Shown: one piece after another, positions 43,801 through 53,186 of the stretch | Numbering within the stretch: position 1 is the stretch's first letter | Layout of the letters: each line of letters starts with the position of its first letter | From: CAZMSQ01 sp964569025 | GTDB taxonomy: Bacteria; Bacteroidota; Bacteroidia; Chitinophagales; Saprospiraceae | Assembly: GCA_964569025.1 (NCBI GenBank) | Contig: CAZMSQ010000001.1 | Span: 186,001 to 250,000 of the forward strand | Reading direction: 5' to 3' | Length of the DNA stretch: 64,000 bases | Made by a program: the position numbers and the translations under genes | The notes under the pieces: model-generated | Seen by the model: only the letters and a program-made list of their open reading frames with translations | What the model was told of the DNA's origin: nothing | Databases searched by the model: none

Positions 43801-46800
43801 CGAATGGAATGTACACGCTTCTTCCCGGACAGGTCGATGGAGGGAGCACTGACAATTGCGAACTTGACCTAACTGTGAGTCCCATGGTCTTGACCACTGA
43901 TGATATTGGAGTGATTTCAGTCACCCTAACCGGTACTGACCAATCGGGCAATACGGATTCATGTAATGCATCAGTTACATTGGTGCCATTTGGATTAGGG
44001 CCTTCTGCAATCTGCCAGGATATTACAGTAGACTTAACTGGAAATGGTACCGTGACTGTCCCTGCTGCTGCCGTGAACAATGGAAGTCTTGGTACTGGTC
44101 AATTATTCTTTTTGCTTCTTCCCAGTGCAACATTCAACTGTAGTGACATCGGTCCAAACGATGTCATGCTTGTTGTTCAGGATGACATTGGAACCGACAC
44201 TTGTGATGCAGTAATCACAGTGGAAGATAACCTGCCACCTGCCATTACGTGTGTCGATGGGGCAGTCGTTCTTGATTCTAACGGTCTGGCAACGGCAGAT
44301 ATTGATGATTTCCTGACGCTAGTCGCTGATAACTGCGGATTGGGAAGCACCAGCATGTCCCCTCTGGATTTTTCCTGTGCTGAAGTCGGGTCCAATACGG
44401 CAGAAATCATTGCTGTAGACGCCGGAGGAAATGCAGATACATGTTATGTGGAAGTGTCTGTTCTGGATACGACAGTTCCTATTGCTCAGTGCGACTCAAT
44501 GATGGTTTCACTTGATGCAACAGGTACATTCACCCCCGATGCTGAAATGCTTGGGTCAGCCAGTACCGACAATTGTGACAATCTGATTTTCTCCCTCTCC
44601 ATTGACGTATTGACATGTGAAGATTTGGGTCCTCAGGTCCTTACTCTGACTGTCACAGATCAGGGTGGCAATTCAGATTCATGTATTTCACTCATTACGG
44701 TAGAAGACAATGAGGAGCCAGTAGCGCTTTGTCAGGATGGAAATCTTTACCTCGGAGCCGATGGGACTGCAATGCTCAATCCGGCAGATATTGACGGCGG
44801 AAGCAGCGATAATTGCCCGGTTACACTTAGTATCAGTCAGACAGACTTTGATTGCGACCACCTTGGTACCATACCCGTCATTTTAACTGTGACGGATGCT
44901 GCCGGAAATGACGCCCAGTGTGCTGCTAATGTTGAGGTTATTGATTCTTTGGCTCCAGTTGCAGAATGCCGCGATCTCATTATTCAGCTCGATCAAATGG
45001 ATGAGGCGTTCATTTCTCCTTCACAAGTGAATAATGGCAGTACAGATAACTGCACCATATTCTCATTTGAATTGGATACCGCCTCTTTTGACATCAACGA
45101 TCTCGGAGATAATCCTGTGGTTCTTACAGTTACTGATCAGAGTGGTAATTCCAGCACCTGTGAATCAATTGTGACTGTAGTTGCATTTAATACCCCAGCT
45201 GTTGCGCGGTGTAAGGATGTGACACTTTCGCTTGACCCAACTTCGGGAACATCTATTTTGACACCGGCACAAATTGATAACGGTAGTACCGGAGGTGGGA
45301 TGTTATCGTTTGAAGTTATTCCGAATGTGTTCAATTGCGATGATATTGGGTTAGATAGTGCGCTGCTCGTTGTGAATGACGAAAACAGCACGACAGACAC
45401 CTGCCAGTCAATTGTCACAATACTTGATGATACAGCACCGGATGCTGTTTGTACCAATATTCAGGTAAATCTGGATGATAATGGAATGGTCTCTGTGGAA
45501 GCTGAGGATATCAATCTCGGAAGCAGTGACAACTGCAGTGTCGCATCTCTGGAGCTTGATACCACGATGTTTACCTGCAACGATCTCGGAGAAAACCTAG
45601 TGACCCTTACAGTCACAGATCAATCAGGGAACAGCAGCGAATGCATTGCTATTGTGACAGTTGAAGACAATATTCAGCCGCTGATAACATGTAAGAATGT
45701 GGTCATTAATCTTCAGATTGCCGGCCTGCCTGCTGATACGCTGACAATTTCGCAGCTTGCGACGGCTACGGATAACTGTGCCGGCCTGACAATTACGGCA
45801 TCCCAGTTAATTTTTGACTGCAGTGATTTGGGGCTGAACACTGTTCTGATGACGGCAACTGACGCTGACAACAATTCTGCCGTCTGTCAGGCAACAGTTA
45901 CAGTGCGTGACGTTCCTTTGAATAATCCATTGTGCAAAAATACAACAGTCCAGTTGGATGCACTCGGACAGGGTGATATTGAAGCGACAGATGTGTTGAC
46001 CACCATTCCTGTTGGAGTCTGCAATCCTATGCAGGTGACCGTTTCAGAAACTGACTTTAACTGTGCTGACCTCGGCCTTAACACGGTTGGTGTCAACATA
46101 ACGAATGGAATTGATTATGATTTCAACTGCTCGGCACAGGTCACAGTGGTTGACCAGGTTGCACCTGTGGCAGAGTGTAAAGACATTACAGTGTCTCTGA
46201 ATAATTCAGGGAATGCCTCAATCATGCCTCTTGCTGTTGATGACGGAAGTACTGACAACTGCTCAGTAACCAACCGCTTGTTGTCACGTACCATGTTCAA
46301 CTGCAATGATGCAGGAACGACAGTGCCTGTCACACTTACGGTAACAGATCAAAGTGGAAATAGTGATGTGTGTACGGCAAATGTCACTGTTGATGGCAGC
46401 AACGTGATTGTTGCTGAGTGCAAGAATGTGGCAATTTCGCTCGATATCAATGGATCGGCGAGCATCACACCACAAATGATTAATGACGGTTCTTCTGTGG
46501 GTTGCGGGACAATGATGCTTGCCTTGTCACAGACCTCATTTACATGTGATGATATCGGAAATCAGCAGGTCGTCCTGACTGTTACCAATGGCTTTGGAGC
46601 ATCTGAAAGTTGTACTGCTACGGTGTCTGTATCAGATGACCTTCCTCCATTACTGACTTGCGCTGATGTCACATTGAACCTCGATTTGAGCGGAAATACA
46701 ACGCTGGACCTAACAGAGGCGGTTGATCCTTTCAATACATTCGATAACTGTGGGGATGTGCAACTGCTTGAGGTATCGCCGTTTGCTTTTGATTGTTCAG

Positions 46801-48398
46801 ATGCAGGTGCTCCTGTTGCTTTTGCACTGTCTGCAGTTGATGAGAATGGAAATACTGCCAATTGTGCAGGTACGGTTACTGTGGTAGCTCCTGTTGGATT
46901 GATTCCGTTCCTGGAGTTTGTTGTCACTCCGGAGAGTGGCCCGGGGCAGATGGATGGGGCTGCGCTCGTTCAGGTTATAGGCGGTTCCGGTGCATTCGAA
47001 TACGAATGGAGTACAGGTAGTTCGAATACCTTTATCACGAATCTTTCAGGTGGAGAATACTGTATTACAGTGACAGATTTAAATACCGAGTGTCAAGTTG
47101 AGCAATGTGTAGATGTGCCTGTATTGACGCCTACGAATATTTCAATTTCCGGTATCGTTGAAACGGAGGTAGGCCTCCCTGTCAGAAGTGTGAATGTACG
47201 CCTGTTTGGGCCACCAAACGATAGCACGCTGACTCCTTCGGCGGGAACTTACTCTTTCGACAATCTTCCTTCGGGCCTCGATTGGGAGGTATCTCCTTAC
47301 AAGGATATCAATGATAAGAATGGGGTGACTACATTTGACCTCGTACTCATTAGCCAGCACATTTTGCAGGTATTTACTCTGGATAGTCCGTATAAATTGA
47401 TTGCGGCAGATGCTAACTCTGACAATAAAATTTCAACGCTGGATATCCTTGATCTCAGACTCCTGATTCTTCAAATTCTTGACAAACTTCCGAACAACAC
47501 TTCCTGGAGATTCATTGATGCTGATTATGTTTTCTCAAAGCCTGATGATCCGTTCATTGATACCTTCCCTGAAACAATCATGCTGAATGATTTGACTCAG
47601 TCTGCCAAAGACGTTGATTTCATCGGCATCAAAATCGGAGATGTTGATCTTTCAGCAGATCCTTTGCTGTTTACGGGTGGTACGGTAACTGAAAACAGAG
47701 ACGGAGAGCAGACCCGGGGAATTGGATTTACCACTGCTGATGTTTCTCTCGAATCGAGGACAACAATTGAAGTCCCGGTCAATGCCGCGGCGTTCAGAGA
47801 GCTTTTAGGGTATCAGATGACAATTGATTTTGATCCGGAGGTGTTGGCATTGGAGGGGATTATTCCAACTGATGCTTTGGACCTCACTCAGGATCACTTC
47901 GGGTACCGGTACCTTGAAGACGGCCTGATTTCAGCAAACTGGTTCTCCGGAACGCCTCAATCGGTAGATGATGGCACAGAATTATTCCGTTTGGTTTTCT
48001 CAGTAGATCAGGCTGAGAATTTGGATTTGAGTGATGTGTTGAGATTCAGTTCAGGGCTTTTGTCGAGTGAGGCTTATGCCAAAGGTATGGCTGCTCCTCT
48101 CCAATTGGTTCTTCGGTATGAACGGAATTCTGATAACAATCTTCAGATGTATACACCGAGACCAAATCCATTTAAGGATGTCACAGTTCTTGGATTTGAC
48201 CTTCCTGAAGCGCAAAGCCTTGAGTTAAGGGTTCACGACGCATCTGGTCGCCTTATTTTCTCTTCAGATATTGAAGGAGTAAGGGGTTATAACGAATGGA
48301 CGATAGAAGGTGATCGACTTCCGGAAGCAGGAATGTATTTCTTCCATCTGGAGGGGAAAGCCGGTATTGCAACCGGGCGGATACTCAAGATTGATTAA
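40863..48398 (+). CDS. giant HYR-like repeat surface protein with cohesin-like and dockerin domains (2511 aa)
   Basis: The start ATG gives a signal peptide (MTGNRLFPGFAFVFLLFTGS, ending FGQ). Two cohesin-like domains (about residues 26-170 and 178-320) are followed by about 21 tandem HYR-like repeats of roughly 80 residues (bases about 41850-46890). These share a CxDxTVxLDxxG start, a DNC centre and a LTVTDxxGNSxxC end. Next come a SprB-like repeat (about 2015-2086), a carboxypeptidase-regulatory-like domain (about 2090-2145), a dockerin (about 2143-2220; loops DINDKNGVTTFD and DANSDNKISTLD), a third cohesin-like domain (about 2288-2417) and a T9SS sorting domain (about 2423-2511; YTPRPNPF to GRILKID). 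It is probably a long surface fibre or adhesin. No enzymatic domain was seen. Confidence 0.93.
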   Translation: MTGNRLFPGFAFVFLLFTGSFFPAFGQVTVSVGDYLDLDPDEPVWVYVTVDGSSALSGLSFSLNWDPTVACYSALDVNFDLSLGLNNFNLNQTLNGAIGFTYVNLFNPVQPGDTLFAVQLTACGDPGTSTPISISDDPVVIDATGPFVPGGIPPQPVQVLPPAGGQVGFFEIAELPVPTLLLGADGGECLQPGDTQWVCVTVDSVTNFSSLQFSLDWDTFELDFIELDFGQDLGGLSLANFNVDVAGQLGFSWFGFSGSGLKSGDTLFCMQFVVEGALGSEGIISVGDSPLEPAASGLLVGGVFPELEVVPGVGEELTRLSTDLPPQALCKDVTIELPFSGMMAIDPAVLDSGSFDDCQLDTLFTIPDSLFMDDVGVQMIALVAVDSSGSTDTCISNVTVEIPDITGPIAMCKDVTVELDSSGVVVVPADSVDNGTLFNGTLILELKPDSFTCADIGDNMVILGAADDIGADSCQAIVTVEDNIAPVIVCDPMGVDTFVLDAEGQAFPDLEEYENGGMDNCSITFSLDKQVLGCEDFGQGQLILIGTDDAGNSDSCAFSIFVLDDTAPEAVCQDLTVALNNQGFGVVDAEMADGGSSDNCDLMFSSLPVQVGCADLGTSALTLIVSDNAGNSSTCIATLTVVDTVPPVAVCQDATVYLDENGTGELQASQLDGNSSDNCGYSVETDLEVYDCEDLGQTFEAVLTVTDAGGSTDTCTSLVSVADSLAPQMICLDDTVYLSEDGLALISATNLDGGSSDNCSDTVLLSLGSDTLTCDMSGLTEVQLFGADESGNTASCIATVLVLDTLVPEATCQNASLYLDETGQAILPASEIDDGSMDNCDLTFSLSRELFTCEDVGNKVVTLYVTDPSGNVDSCTGIVIVFDTISSLDLVCQDVSVFLDSFGMATVAASEFVSSSGDNCPPDYSPDSFIFDCDQIGANVVEITAVNDNGNQDTCEVQAIVEDDIAPQVICKDLTVQLNPNGMYTLLPGQVDGGSTDNCELDLTVSPMVLTTDDIGVISVTLTGTDQSGNTDSCNASVTLVPFGLGPSAICQDITVDLTGNGTVTVPAAAVNNGSLGTGQLFFLLLPSATFNCSDIGPNDVMLVVQDDIGTDTCDAVITVEDNLPPAITCVDGAVVLDSNGLATADIDDFLTLVADNCGLGSTSMSPLDFSCAEVGSNTAEIIAVDAGGNADTCYVEVSVLDTTVPIAQCDSMMVSLDATGTFTPDAEMLGSASTDNCDNLIFSLSIDVLTCEDLGPQVLTLTVTDQGGNSDSCISLITVEDNEEPVALCQDGNLYLGADGTAMLNPADIDGGSSDNCPVTLSISQTDFDCDHLGTIPVILTVTDAAGNDAQCAANVEVIDSLAPVAECRDLIIQLDQMDEAFISPSQVNNGSTDNCTIFSFELDTASFDINDLGDNPVVLTVTDQSGNSSTCESIVTVVAFNTPAVARCKDVTLSLDPTSGTSILTPAQIDNGSTGGGMLSFEVIPNVFNCDDIGLDSALLVVNDENSTTDTCQSIVTILDDTAPDAVCTNIQVNLDDNGMVSVEAEDINLGSSDNCSVASLELDTTMFTCNDLGENLVTLTVTDQSGNSSECIAIVTVEDNIQPLITCKNVVINLQIAGLPADTLTISQLATATDNCAGLTITASQLIFDCSDLGLNTVLMTATDADNNSAVCQATVTVRDVPLNNPLCKNTTVQLDALGQGDIEATDVLTTIPVGVCNPMQVTVSETDFNCADLGLNTVGVNITNGIDYDFNCSAQVTVVDQVAPVAECKDITVSLNNSGNASIMPLAVDDGSTDNCSVTNRLLSRTMFNCNDAGTTVPVTLTVTDQSGNSDVCTANVTVDGSNVIVAECKNVAISLDINGSASITPQMINDGSSVGCGTMMLALSQTSFTCDDIGNQQVVLTVTNGFGASESCTATVSVSDDLPPLLTCADVTLNLDLSGNTTLDLTEAVDPFNTFDNCGDVQLLEVSPFAFDCSDAGAPVAFALSAVDENGNTANCAGTVTVVAPVGLIPFLEFVVTPESGPGQMDGAALVQVIGGSGAFEYEWSTGSSNTFITNLSGGEYCITVTDLNTECQVEQCVDVPVLTPTNISISGIVETEVGLPVRSVNVRLFGPPNDSTLTPSAGTYSFDNLPSGLDWEVSPYKDINDKNGVTTFDLVLISQHILQVFTLDSPYKLIAADANSDNKISTLDILDLRLLILQILDKLPNNTSWRFIDADYVFSKPDDPFIDTFPETIMLNDLTQSAKDVDFIGIKIGDVDLSADPLLFTGGTVTENRDGEQTRGIGFTTADVSLESRTTIEVPVNAAAFRELLGYQMTIDFDPEVLALEGIIPTDALDLTQDHFGYRYLEDGLISANWFSGTPQSVDDGTELFRLVFSVDQAENLDLSDVLRFSSGLLSSEAYAKGMAAPLQLVLRYERNSDNNLQMYTPRPNPFKDVTVLGFDLPEAQSLELRVHDASGRLIFSSDIEGVRGYNEWTIEGDRLPEAGMYFFHLEGKAGIATGRILKID
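41850..46890 (+). repeat. about 21 tandem ~240-bp HYR-like coding repeats
   Basis: Modules begin with Cys-x-Asp/Asn motifs such as CKDVTIEL, CQDLTVAL, CQDATVYL and CKDITVSL, spaced by about 80 codons. The periodicity is strong in protein, but the DNA copies have diverged, so the array is old or under diversifying change rather than freshly amplified. Confidence 0.85.
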
Positions 48399-48432
48399 CA
48401 AATCCTATTTTCAGGATATGTTTCATGGTTTC

Positions 48433-48469
48433 GAGAAAGGGCTGCTCCTGTTAAGGGCAGCCTTTTCTC
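48433..48469 (+). terminator. intrinsic terminator after the fourth giant gene
   Basis: A 13-bp stem (GAGAAAGGGCTGC with GCAGCCTTTTCTC, one G-U pair) closes an 11-base loop, 34 bases after the stop codon. The T-rich 3' arm fits a Rho-independent terminator. Confidence 0.85.
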
Positions 48470-48606
48470 ATTGCGTATAGATGGGTATAGGCCAGTCCGG
48501 CCTTTTCAGGGAACAGTAAATGGAGCGCTGGCAGACGGAATTAAAAAGTTGTCTTGCCAAGACACTTTTTCTCTTTATCTTTACTGCAACTGATGCCAGT
48601 CTCTAC

Positions 48607-50028
48607 ATGAATAAACAAAACGACGGACCTCACAGAGACCTGATACTTCTTGTAAGTGAGTTCGAAGAAATGAAGCGAAACGGTACAGTCGGTTTTCTTG
48701 AAAAGAGAACCTTCGACAAGTTGCTGAATTTCTATGAGGAGGATAACAATACTGACCAGGCGCTCGAAGTAGTCGAATTCGCGTTGGAACAACACGGGTA
48801 CTCTGAAGAGTTCTATTTGCGGAAAGCTCAGTTGCTGCTGCACAGAAATCAGCCACACCTTGCTCTTGAATGTTGCAGACAAGCTTCTCTTTTTGCTCCG
48901 GGTGAGTTCGATGTCAATATCATAGAGGCTGAAGCCCTCATTAAACTCAAAAGAATTTCTGAGGCAGAAGAAAAAATCACTGAAACCCGATCTTTGTGCT
49001 CAAGCCGGGAAGATTTCTCAGATGTGTACCTTCTCGAGGCACTCATTTGGGAATACAGGGAAGATTACAAGAGAATGTTTCGCTCTCTTCGCAGAGCCCT
49101 CAAGTTCAATCTAGAGAATGATTCTGCGTTGGAACGACTTTGGGTCTGTGTTGAAATGGGGCAGTATTATGAACCAGCAGCGTTATTGTATCGAGAGTTG
49201 CTGGATCAGGATCCATTCCATGCTATAATTTGGTACAATCTGGGTCATGTACTGGCCAACACAGACGACTTTGATGCTGCTGCTGAGGCCTTTGAATTTG
49301 CGATTACAGCAGATTCAGCGTTTGAGTTAGCCTACCGAGAATTGATTCCTCTTTATCTTGAATACACCAATCAATATAAGCGTGCTCTTGAATTGAGTTT
49401 GGAATTATCCGAACTCATTACCGCTGACAGTGAATTGCTCATTCTTACTGGGAATTGTTACGAAAATCTCGGGGAGCAGGAAATGGCCCTTGTTTGTTTC
49501 AGAGAGGCTGTACGCCTCAGTCCCTCAAACGATGAAGCTCATTTTGCTCTTGGAGAGTGTCTTTTTGATCAGGAACAATGGGTAGAAGCTATTCGCTCAT
49601 TTCGTGATGCCATCCGGATTAATGGCCGCAAAGAGGAGTATTTTGCTGCTGCAGGTGAGGCATACTTTCAGCTGGGTGAAATCGCAGAGGCGGAGGCGTT
49701 TTTTCAGAAAGCAACAGAGATTGCGCCGGACCAGGCAGATTATTGGATGCAACTTGCCACATTCTACATCGACACGGCTGAGCCTGAAAAGGCTGTTGAG
49801 GTGCTTGATGAGGCTTCCATGTACACATGGGGTTCAGAATTTTCTTATTGCCGGGTTGTTGCCCTTCTCCAAACAGGGGTCAGGCAGCAGGCCCTGCTGC
49901 ATCTTCATGTGGCTTTGAGTGAATCGTTTGATTCACACGAATTGCTCTTTTCAATGGAGCCTGAGTTGCAGGAAGACCCTGAGGTCATGCGAATTTTCAG
50001 AATGTACCAAGGGGAAACGCTCGGCTGA
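48607..50028 (+). CDS. TPR-repeat protein
   Basis: The protein has 473 residues from the ATG at 48607. The open frame reaches back to an ATG at 48520, but the extra 29 residues look unlike the rest, and a -7-like sequence (TATCTTTA) lies within them. About ten TPR helix pairs cover the whole protein, for example IWYNLGHVLANTDDFDAAAE, ILTGNCYENLGEQEMALVCF and HFALGECLFDQEQWVEAIR. No signal peptide or catalytic domain is present with this start, so it is probably a cytoplasmic protein-interaction scaffold. Partners are unknown. It converges with the SPOR-type gene 17 bases downstream. Confidence 0.85.
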   Translation: MNKQNDGPHRDLILLVSEFEEMKRNGTVGFLEKRTFDKLLNFYEEDNNTDQALEVVEFALEQHGYSEEFYLRKAQLLLHRNQPHLALECCRQASLFAPGEFDVNIIEAEALIKLKRISEAEEKITETRSLCSSREDFSDVYLLEALIWEYREDYKRMFRSLRRALKFNLENDSALERLWVCVEMGQYYEPAALLYRELLDQDPFHAIIWYNLGHVLANTDDFDAAAEAFEFAITADSAFELAYRELIPLYLEYTNQYKRALELSLELSELITADSELLILTGNCYENLGEQEMALVCFREAVRLSPSNDEAHFALGECLFDQEQWVEAIRSFRDAIRINGRKEEYFAAAGEAYFQLGEIAEAEAFFQKATEIAPDQADYWMQLATFYIDTAEPEKAVEVLDEASMYTWGSEFSYCRVVALLQTGVRQQALLHLHVALSESFDSHELLFSMEPELQEDPEVMRIFRMYQGETLG

Positions 50029-50045
50029 GACTGAGCTCACATTGG

Positions 50046-51851
50046 TTATTTTTCCTGATCCAAATAGCCGAGATAGGGATTCACGATTGTGTGAAGGGCG
50101 TAAAGTGCAAGTTGCGATGCCTCTTGCATTTCAAGGCCGGCAAACATGAAATAGTCCTCCAGTAAGATTCTTGATTGGTGGAAAATCGTCTTGAATGCAA
50201 TCAGTTGCTCTTCGTAGAGTTGATTTCCACTTGTTCTCCCCTCCATCATTTCCCACATTCGGTCGTGCCATGCATTTATTGCAGCGGTATCTCCAGGTAC
50301 TATGGGAGCTGGTGTCAGCGAAATCTGAGTCCGCAGTTCTGCATTCTTTTGTATGTCACCGGTGAGCTCCTTTTCTACTTCGTCAGGGCATAAATCAGAG
50401 ATTATGGTATGGAGCAATGTAAGTGCTGGCCATGTAAGGAGAGGATCACATGGCTCGAATTTGTAATCGACTGGAAGTGCTTTCGATGAACGGTACGCGG
50501 CTTGCATTTCGGCAGGATGTTTCGTAAAGAGCCAGCAGGGGACAGCAGCAGATGGGTTGGATAATTTCTGGATGTAACTTAAATGAAGCAGGAGTTGATC
50601 GAGAGACCGGTAAGCGTATGTTGCTTCAAAATCAAAGGGAAAGGAAATGTCTTTTTGTCCAGAAAAAACTTGCCGCAAAGCGCTGTTCATCAAGTCGTCC
50701 ACTTCGGAGGAAGGTCCTGATTCAATGTAATTGAGATATGCCGTATACCCATTTGCCAACGCTGTTGAATTTGAAGCAAGGTCAGACTGGGCGACCTCGG
50801 GATTATTTCCGAGTGTAAACAAGGTATGCTCTAAAGCTGAAAAGGCGGGAGTCTGGATTTCAGGAGCCATATATTGGCTTAATATCCGGTATTTTTTGAG
50901 TTGCGCATTGGATTCCAAAGCCTTTTCATAGGCTTTGGTTGTTGCAGGTCCATAATAGCCGTCAATCAAATCTTCATACGTGCCGATATTCTGAAGGATA
51001 GTCTGCAAATTTCTGACTGATTGCCTTTGTATGTTACCAGCTATTGCTGGAACTTCTCGGGGATTCAGAATGGATGATGGGCGGGGTGCTGGTTTCTCAG
51101 CGGAAGAATGATTGTCTGGCTGACTTGGCTGGGTTTCTTTGGATTGATCAGCCTCGGTTGGAATTGAGGTGTTACCCTGAAAAGAATAAAGGAGTAAATC
51201 TGGCTGCTTTACATCAGGATTCTCAGCAGGATTGGAGGCTGAATCATCTTGAGGGCTGGGATCGGAGGATTTACTGGCCGTTTCTTGTTGATTCGGTATG
51301 CCTCCGGTTTCAAAATCTGTGATGGCCGTAACTTCTGTAAGCGGCAATGATTTGACAAATGCATCAGTAAAGCCTGCTGTTCGTAAGCTCTTTAACTGGC
51401 CATCAGCAGCAGATTTTTCCCGGAATGGCCCCATTAGCACCTTAAGTTTGTCCTTGTCGAGATGCACATACAGGGGGGTGATGTGGTTGTAAGACGACCA
51501 AATATTTTTGTCTTTCCCATCCGCCAGTCCAATCTGGATGAACCAGCCACTTCCGTCTTTATCGGGCTGGCGACTTACAATGTAGGCATCTTGGTACCCT
51601 TTTGCACGGACTTTGTCGAGTACTGATTTAGCCTGTGTCTGATCGTGAAAACCCCCAAGGTTCACTTTCACAAGTGTGTTTTCGTATGGTTCATCATAAA
51701 GAAAACCAAATTCACGGATGTTGTCAAAATCTGCGAGACGAGCATTGAGAAAGGTCCCAACACAAATGGTATAAAATTGGTCTTGCGCTGCAGTCTGAAC
51801 TGGTAGAGCATACAAACTTCCGATCAACAGGAAAATTGGGAGGTGTTTCAT
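50046..51851 (-). CDS. secreted SPOR-domain protein with peptidoglycan-binding-like region
   Basis: The protein has 601 residues from the ATG at 51851, which gives a signal peptide (MKHLPIFLLIGSLYALPV, then QTAAQ). The frame reaches back to 51953 without a better start. Residues about 24-180 hold two SPOR-like modules (FYTICVGTFLNARLADFDN; NTLVKVNLGGFHDQTQAKS; LKVLMGPFREKSAADGQL). A Pro-, Ser- and Gln-rich linker (about 195-280) precedes a peptidoglycan-binding-like segment (NIGTYEDLIDGYYGPATTKA), and the C-terminal 250 residues are mostly helical. SPOR domains bind denuded glycan strands at division sites in other bacteria. A periplasmic, wall-associated role is inferred. It diverges from smpB. 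Confidence 0.75.
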   Translation of the reverse strand: MKHLPIFLLIGSLYALPVQTAAQDQFYTICVGTFLNARLADFDNIREFGFLYDEPYENTLVKVNLGGFHDQTQAKSVLDKVRAKGYQDAYIVSRQPDKDGSGWFIQIGLADGKDKNIWSSYNHITPLYVHLDKDKLKVLMGPFREKSAADGQLKSLRTAGFTDAFVKSLPLTEVTAITDFETGGIPNQQETASKSSDPSPQDDSASNPAENPDVKQPDLLLYSFQGNTSIPTEADQSKETQPSQPDNHSSAEKPAPRPSSILNPREVPAIAGNIQRQSVRNLQTILQNIGTYEDLIDGYYGPATTKAYEKALESNAQLKKYRILSQYMAPEIQTPAFSALEHTLFTLGNNPEVAQSDLASNSTALANGYTAYLNYIESGPSSEVDDLMNSALRQVFSGQKDISFPFDFEATYAYRSLDQLLLHLSYIQKLSNPSAAVPCWLFTKHPAEMQAAYRSSKALPVDYKFEPCDPLLTWPALTLLHTIISDLCPDEVEKELTGDIQKNAELRTQISLTPAPIVPGDTAAINAWHDRMWEMMEGRTSGNQLYEEQLIAFKTIFHQSRILLEDYFMFAGLEMQEASQLALYALHTIVNPYLGYLDQEK

Positions 51852-52046
51852 ATGATTGAATTGGCATTTACTTGAGAGAAAAATTTGATGTGTATCAATG
51901 AATGTTAACGAAAAAAAGTAGGTCGCATTGTCAGAATTCAATGGTTTGGTCAAAGGGGTTTATCTGCGGATTGTGAATTGGAATTGTATCTTGGGAACTT
52001 CAAGTCATGTCTCTTTGTTCCACCCAACTCACGCACTGCATCATAT

Positions 52047-52514
52047 ATGAGTCAGAAGAAGGCAAAGAAACCACCAGTAGAGATTGTAAATAAAAAGGCA
52101 GCTCACGAGTACTTTTTGGTGGACGTTCTCGAGGCGGGAATTATGTTGACAGGAACAGAGGTGAAGTCTGTTCGTGCCGGCCATGTGAGCCTCAATGATT
52201 CATATTGTTATTTTGACAAAGGTGAGCTATTTGTCAAAAGCTTATACATTAAACCATATGAATTTGGCTCATACCACAATCACCAAGGTCGGAGAGACCG
52301 CAAACTTTTGCTGAAAAAGCAGGAGTTAAAAAAACTTCAACGCCGTGTGACAGAAAAGGGGATGACGATTATTCCATATCGTATTTTTATCAACGAGCGA
52401 GGATTGGTGAAGTTGGAAATTGCATTATCTCGTGGGAAAAAATCTTTTGACAAGCGGGCTACAATAAAAGAAAAAGACCTCAAGCGTGAGATGGGGAGAC
52501 TTGATAAATGGTAG
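52047..52514 (+). CDS. smpB: SsrA-binding protein
   Basis: The protein has 155 residues from the ATG at 52047; the longer frame from 51978 has no family similarity. The signatures NKKAAHEYFLVDVLEAGIML, GTEVKSVRAGHVSL and RDRKLLLKKQEL, and the basic tail RGKKSFDKR, are typical of SmpB. SmpB binds tmRNA and delivers it to stalled ribosomes in trans-translation. The stop abuts the convergent methyltransferase gene with no spacer. Confidence 0.95.
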   Translation: MSQKKAKKPPVEIVNKKAAHEYFLVDVLEAGIMLTGTEVKSVRAGHVSLNDSYCYFDKGELFVKSLYIKPYEFGSYHNHQGRRDRKLLLKKQELKKLQRRVTEKGMTIIPYRIFINERGLVKLEIALSRGKKSFDKRATIKEKDLKREMGRLDKW

Positions 52515-53186
52515 TTAGTTTTGTGGACGGACTCTTGCCACCATTATTCCGTCTCGGATAGGGAGAAGGACGGTATCGACTCTCGGATCTTGCCGGAGGT
52601 GTGCATTAAACTCTAAAACCATTCTGGTATCGGCATCCGGATTTTCATTGAGTACTTTCCCGCTCCAAAGGACATTATCTGCCAGTATGAGAGCTTTTGG
52701 TGCAGCCTTCTTCATGGCGAGTTCGTAGTGTGTGATATAATCATGTTTTCCGGCATCCAGGAAAATCAGATCGAAAGGTCCATCCAGAGTAGGAATAATC
52801 TCGGCTGCATCACCAATATGAAGGTTGATAGAGCTTCGCCATTCAGATTGTCTGATGTACTTTTGGATGAGCCATTCCAATTCTTCATTTACCTCTATGG
52901 TATGTAATTCTCCATCCTGATGAAGGCCATCTGCAAGACAGAGGGTTGCATAGCCTGTAAAAGTTCCGATTTCGAGGATTCGGCGAGGGTTTTGGATCAA
53001 GCTTACCATCCGCAAAATTTGCCCTTGCAAAGTGCCAGACAGCATTTGAGGAGCCAGTGTTTTCAGATGGGTTTCGCGCTCCAGTTCTTTTAATAACTCT
53101 GATGGATTGCTTGAAAGGGTTTCGGCATAGGCGTATAGCTGATTAGACAAGTGCAGCCGGTGATCAAATCGGAGCGTTTTCTTCAC
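52515..53186 (-). CDS. class I SAM-dependent O-methyltransferase (catechol OMT-like)
   Basis: The protein has 223 residues. The SAM-binding loop EIGTFTGYATLCLADGL is near residue 75, HTIEVNEEL follows, and the metal- and substrate-side motif LIFLDAGKHDYITHYE with ILADNVLWSG is near residue 140. This is the COG4122 family, which methylates catechol-like hydroxyls; the physiological substrate in Bacteroidota is unknown. The start overlaps the end of the upstream lipoprotein gene by four bases (ATGA), so it is the last gene of the lptB operon. Confidence 0.9.
   Translation of the reverse strand: MKKTLRFDHRLHLSNQLYAYAETLSSNPSELLKELERETHLKTLAPQMLSGTLQGQILRMVSLIQNPRRILEIGTFTGYATLCLADGLHQDGELHTIEVNEELEWLIQKYIRQSEWRSSINLHIGDAAEIIPTLDGPFDLIFLDAGKHDYITHYELAMKKAAPKALILADNVLWSGKVLNENPDADTRMVLEFNAHLRQDPRVDTVLLPIRDGIMVARVRPQN

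Noticed and set aside
41850..46890. The regular repeats as a CRISPR or DNA-level satellite array
   Set aside because: The periodicity is at the protein level within one open frame, and the DNA copies have diverged.
1..48398. A cellulosome or polysaccharide-degrading complex based on cohesin and dockerin modules
   Set aside because: No glycoside hydrolase or carbohydrate-binding enzyme is present in the window, and the modules lie on adhesin-like repeat proteins.
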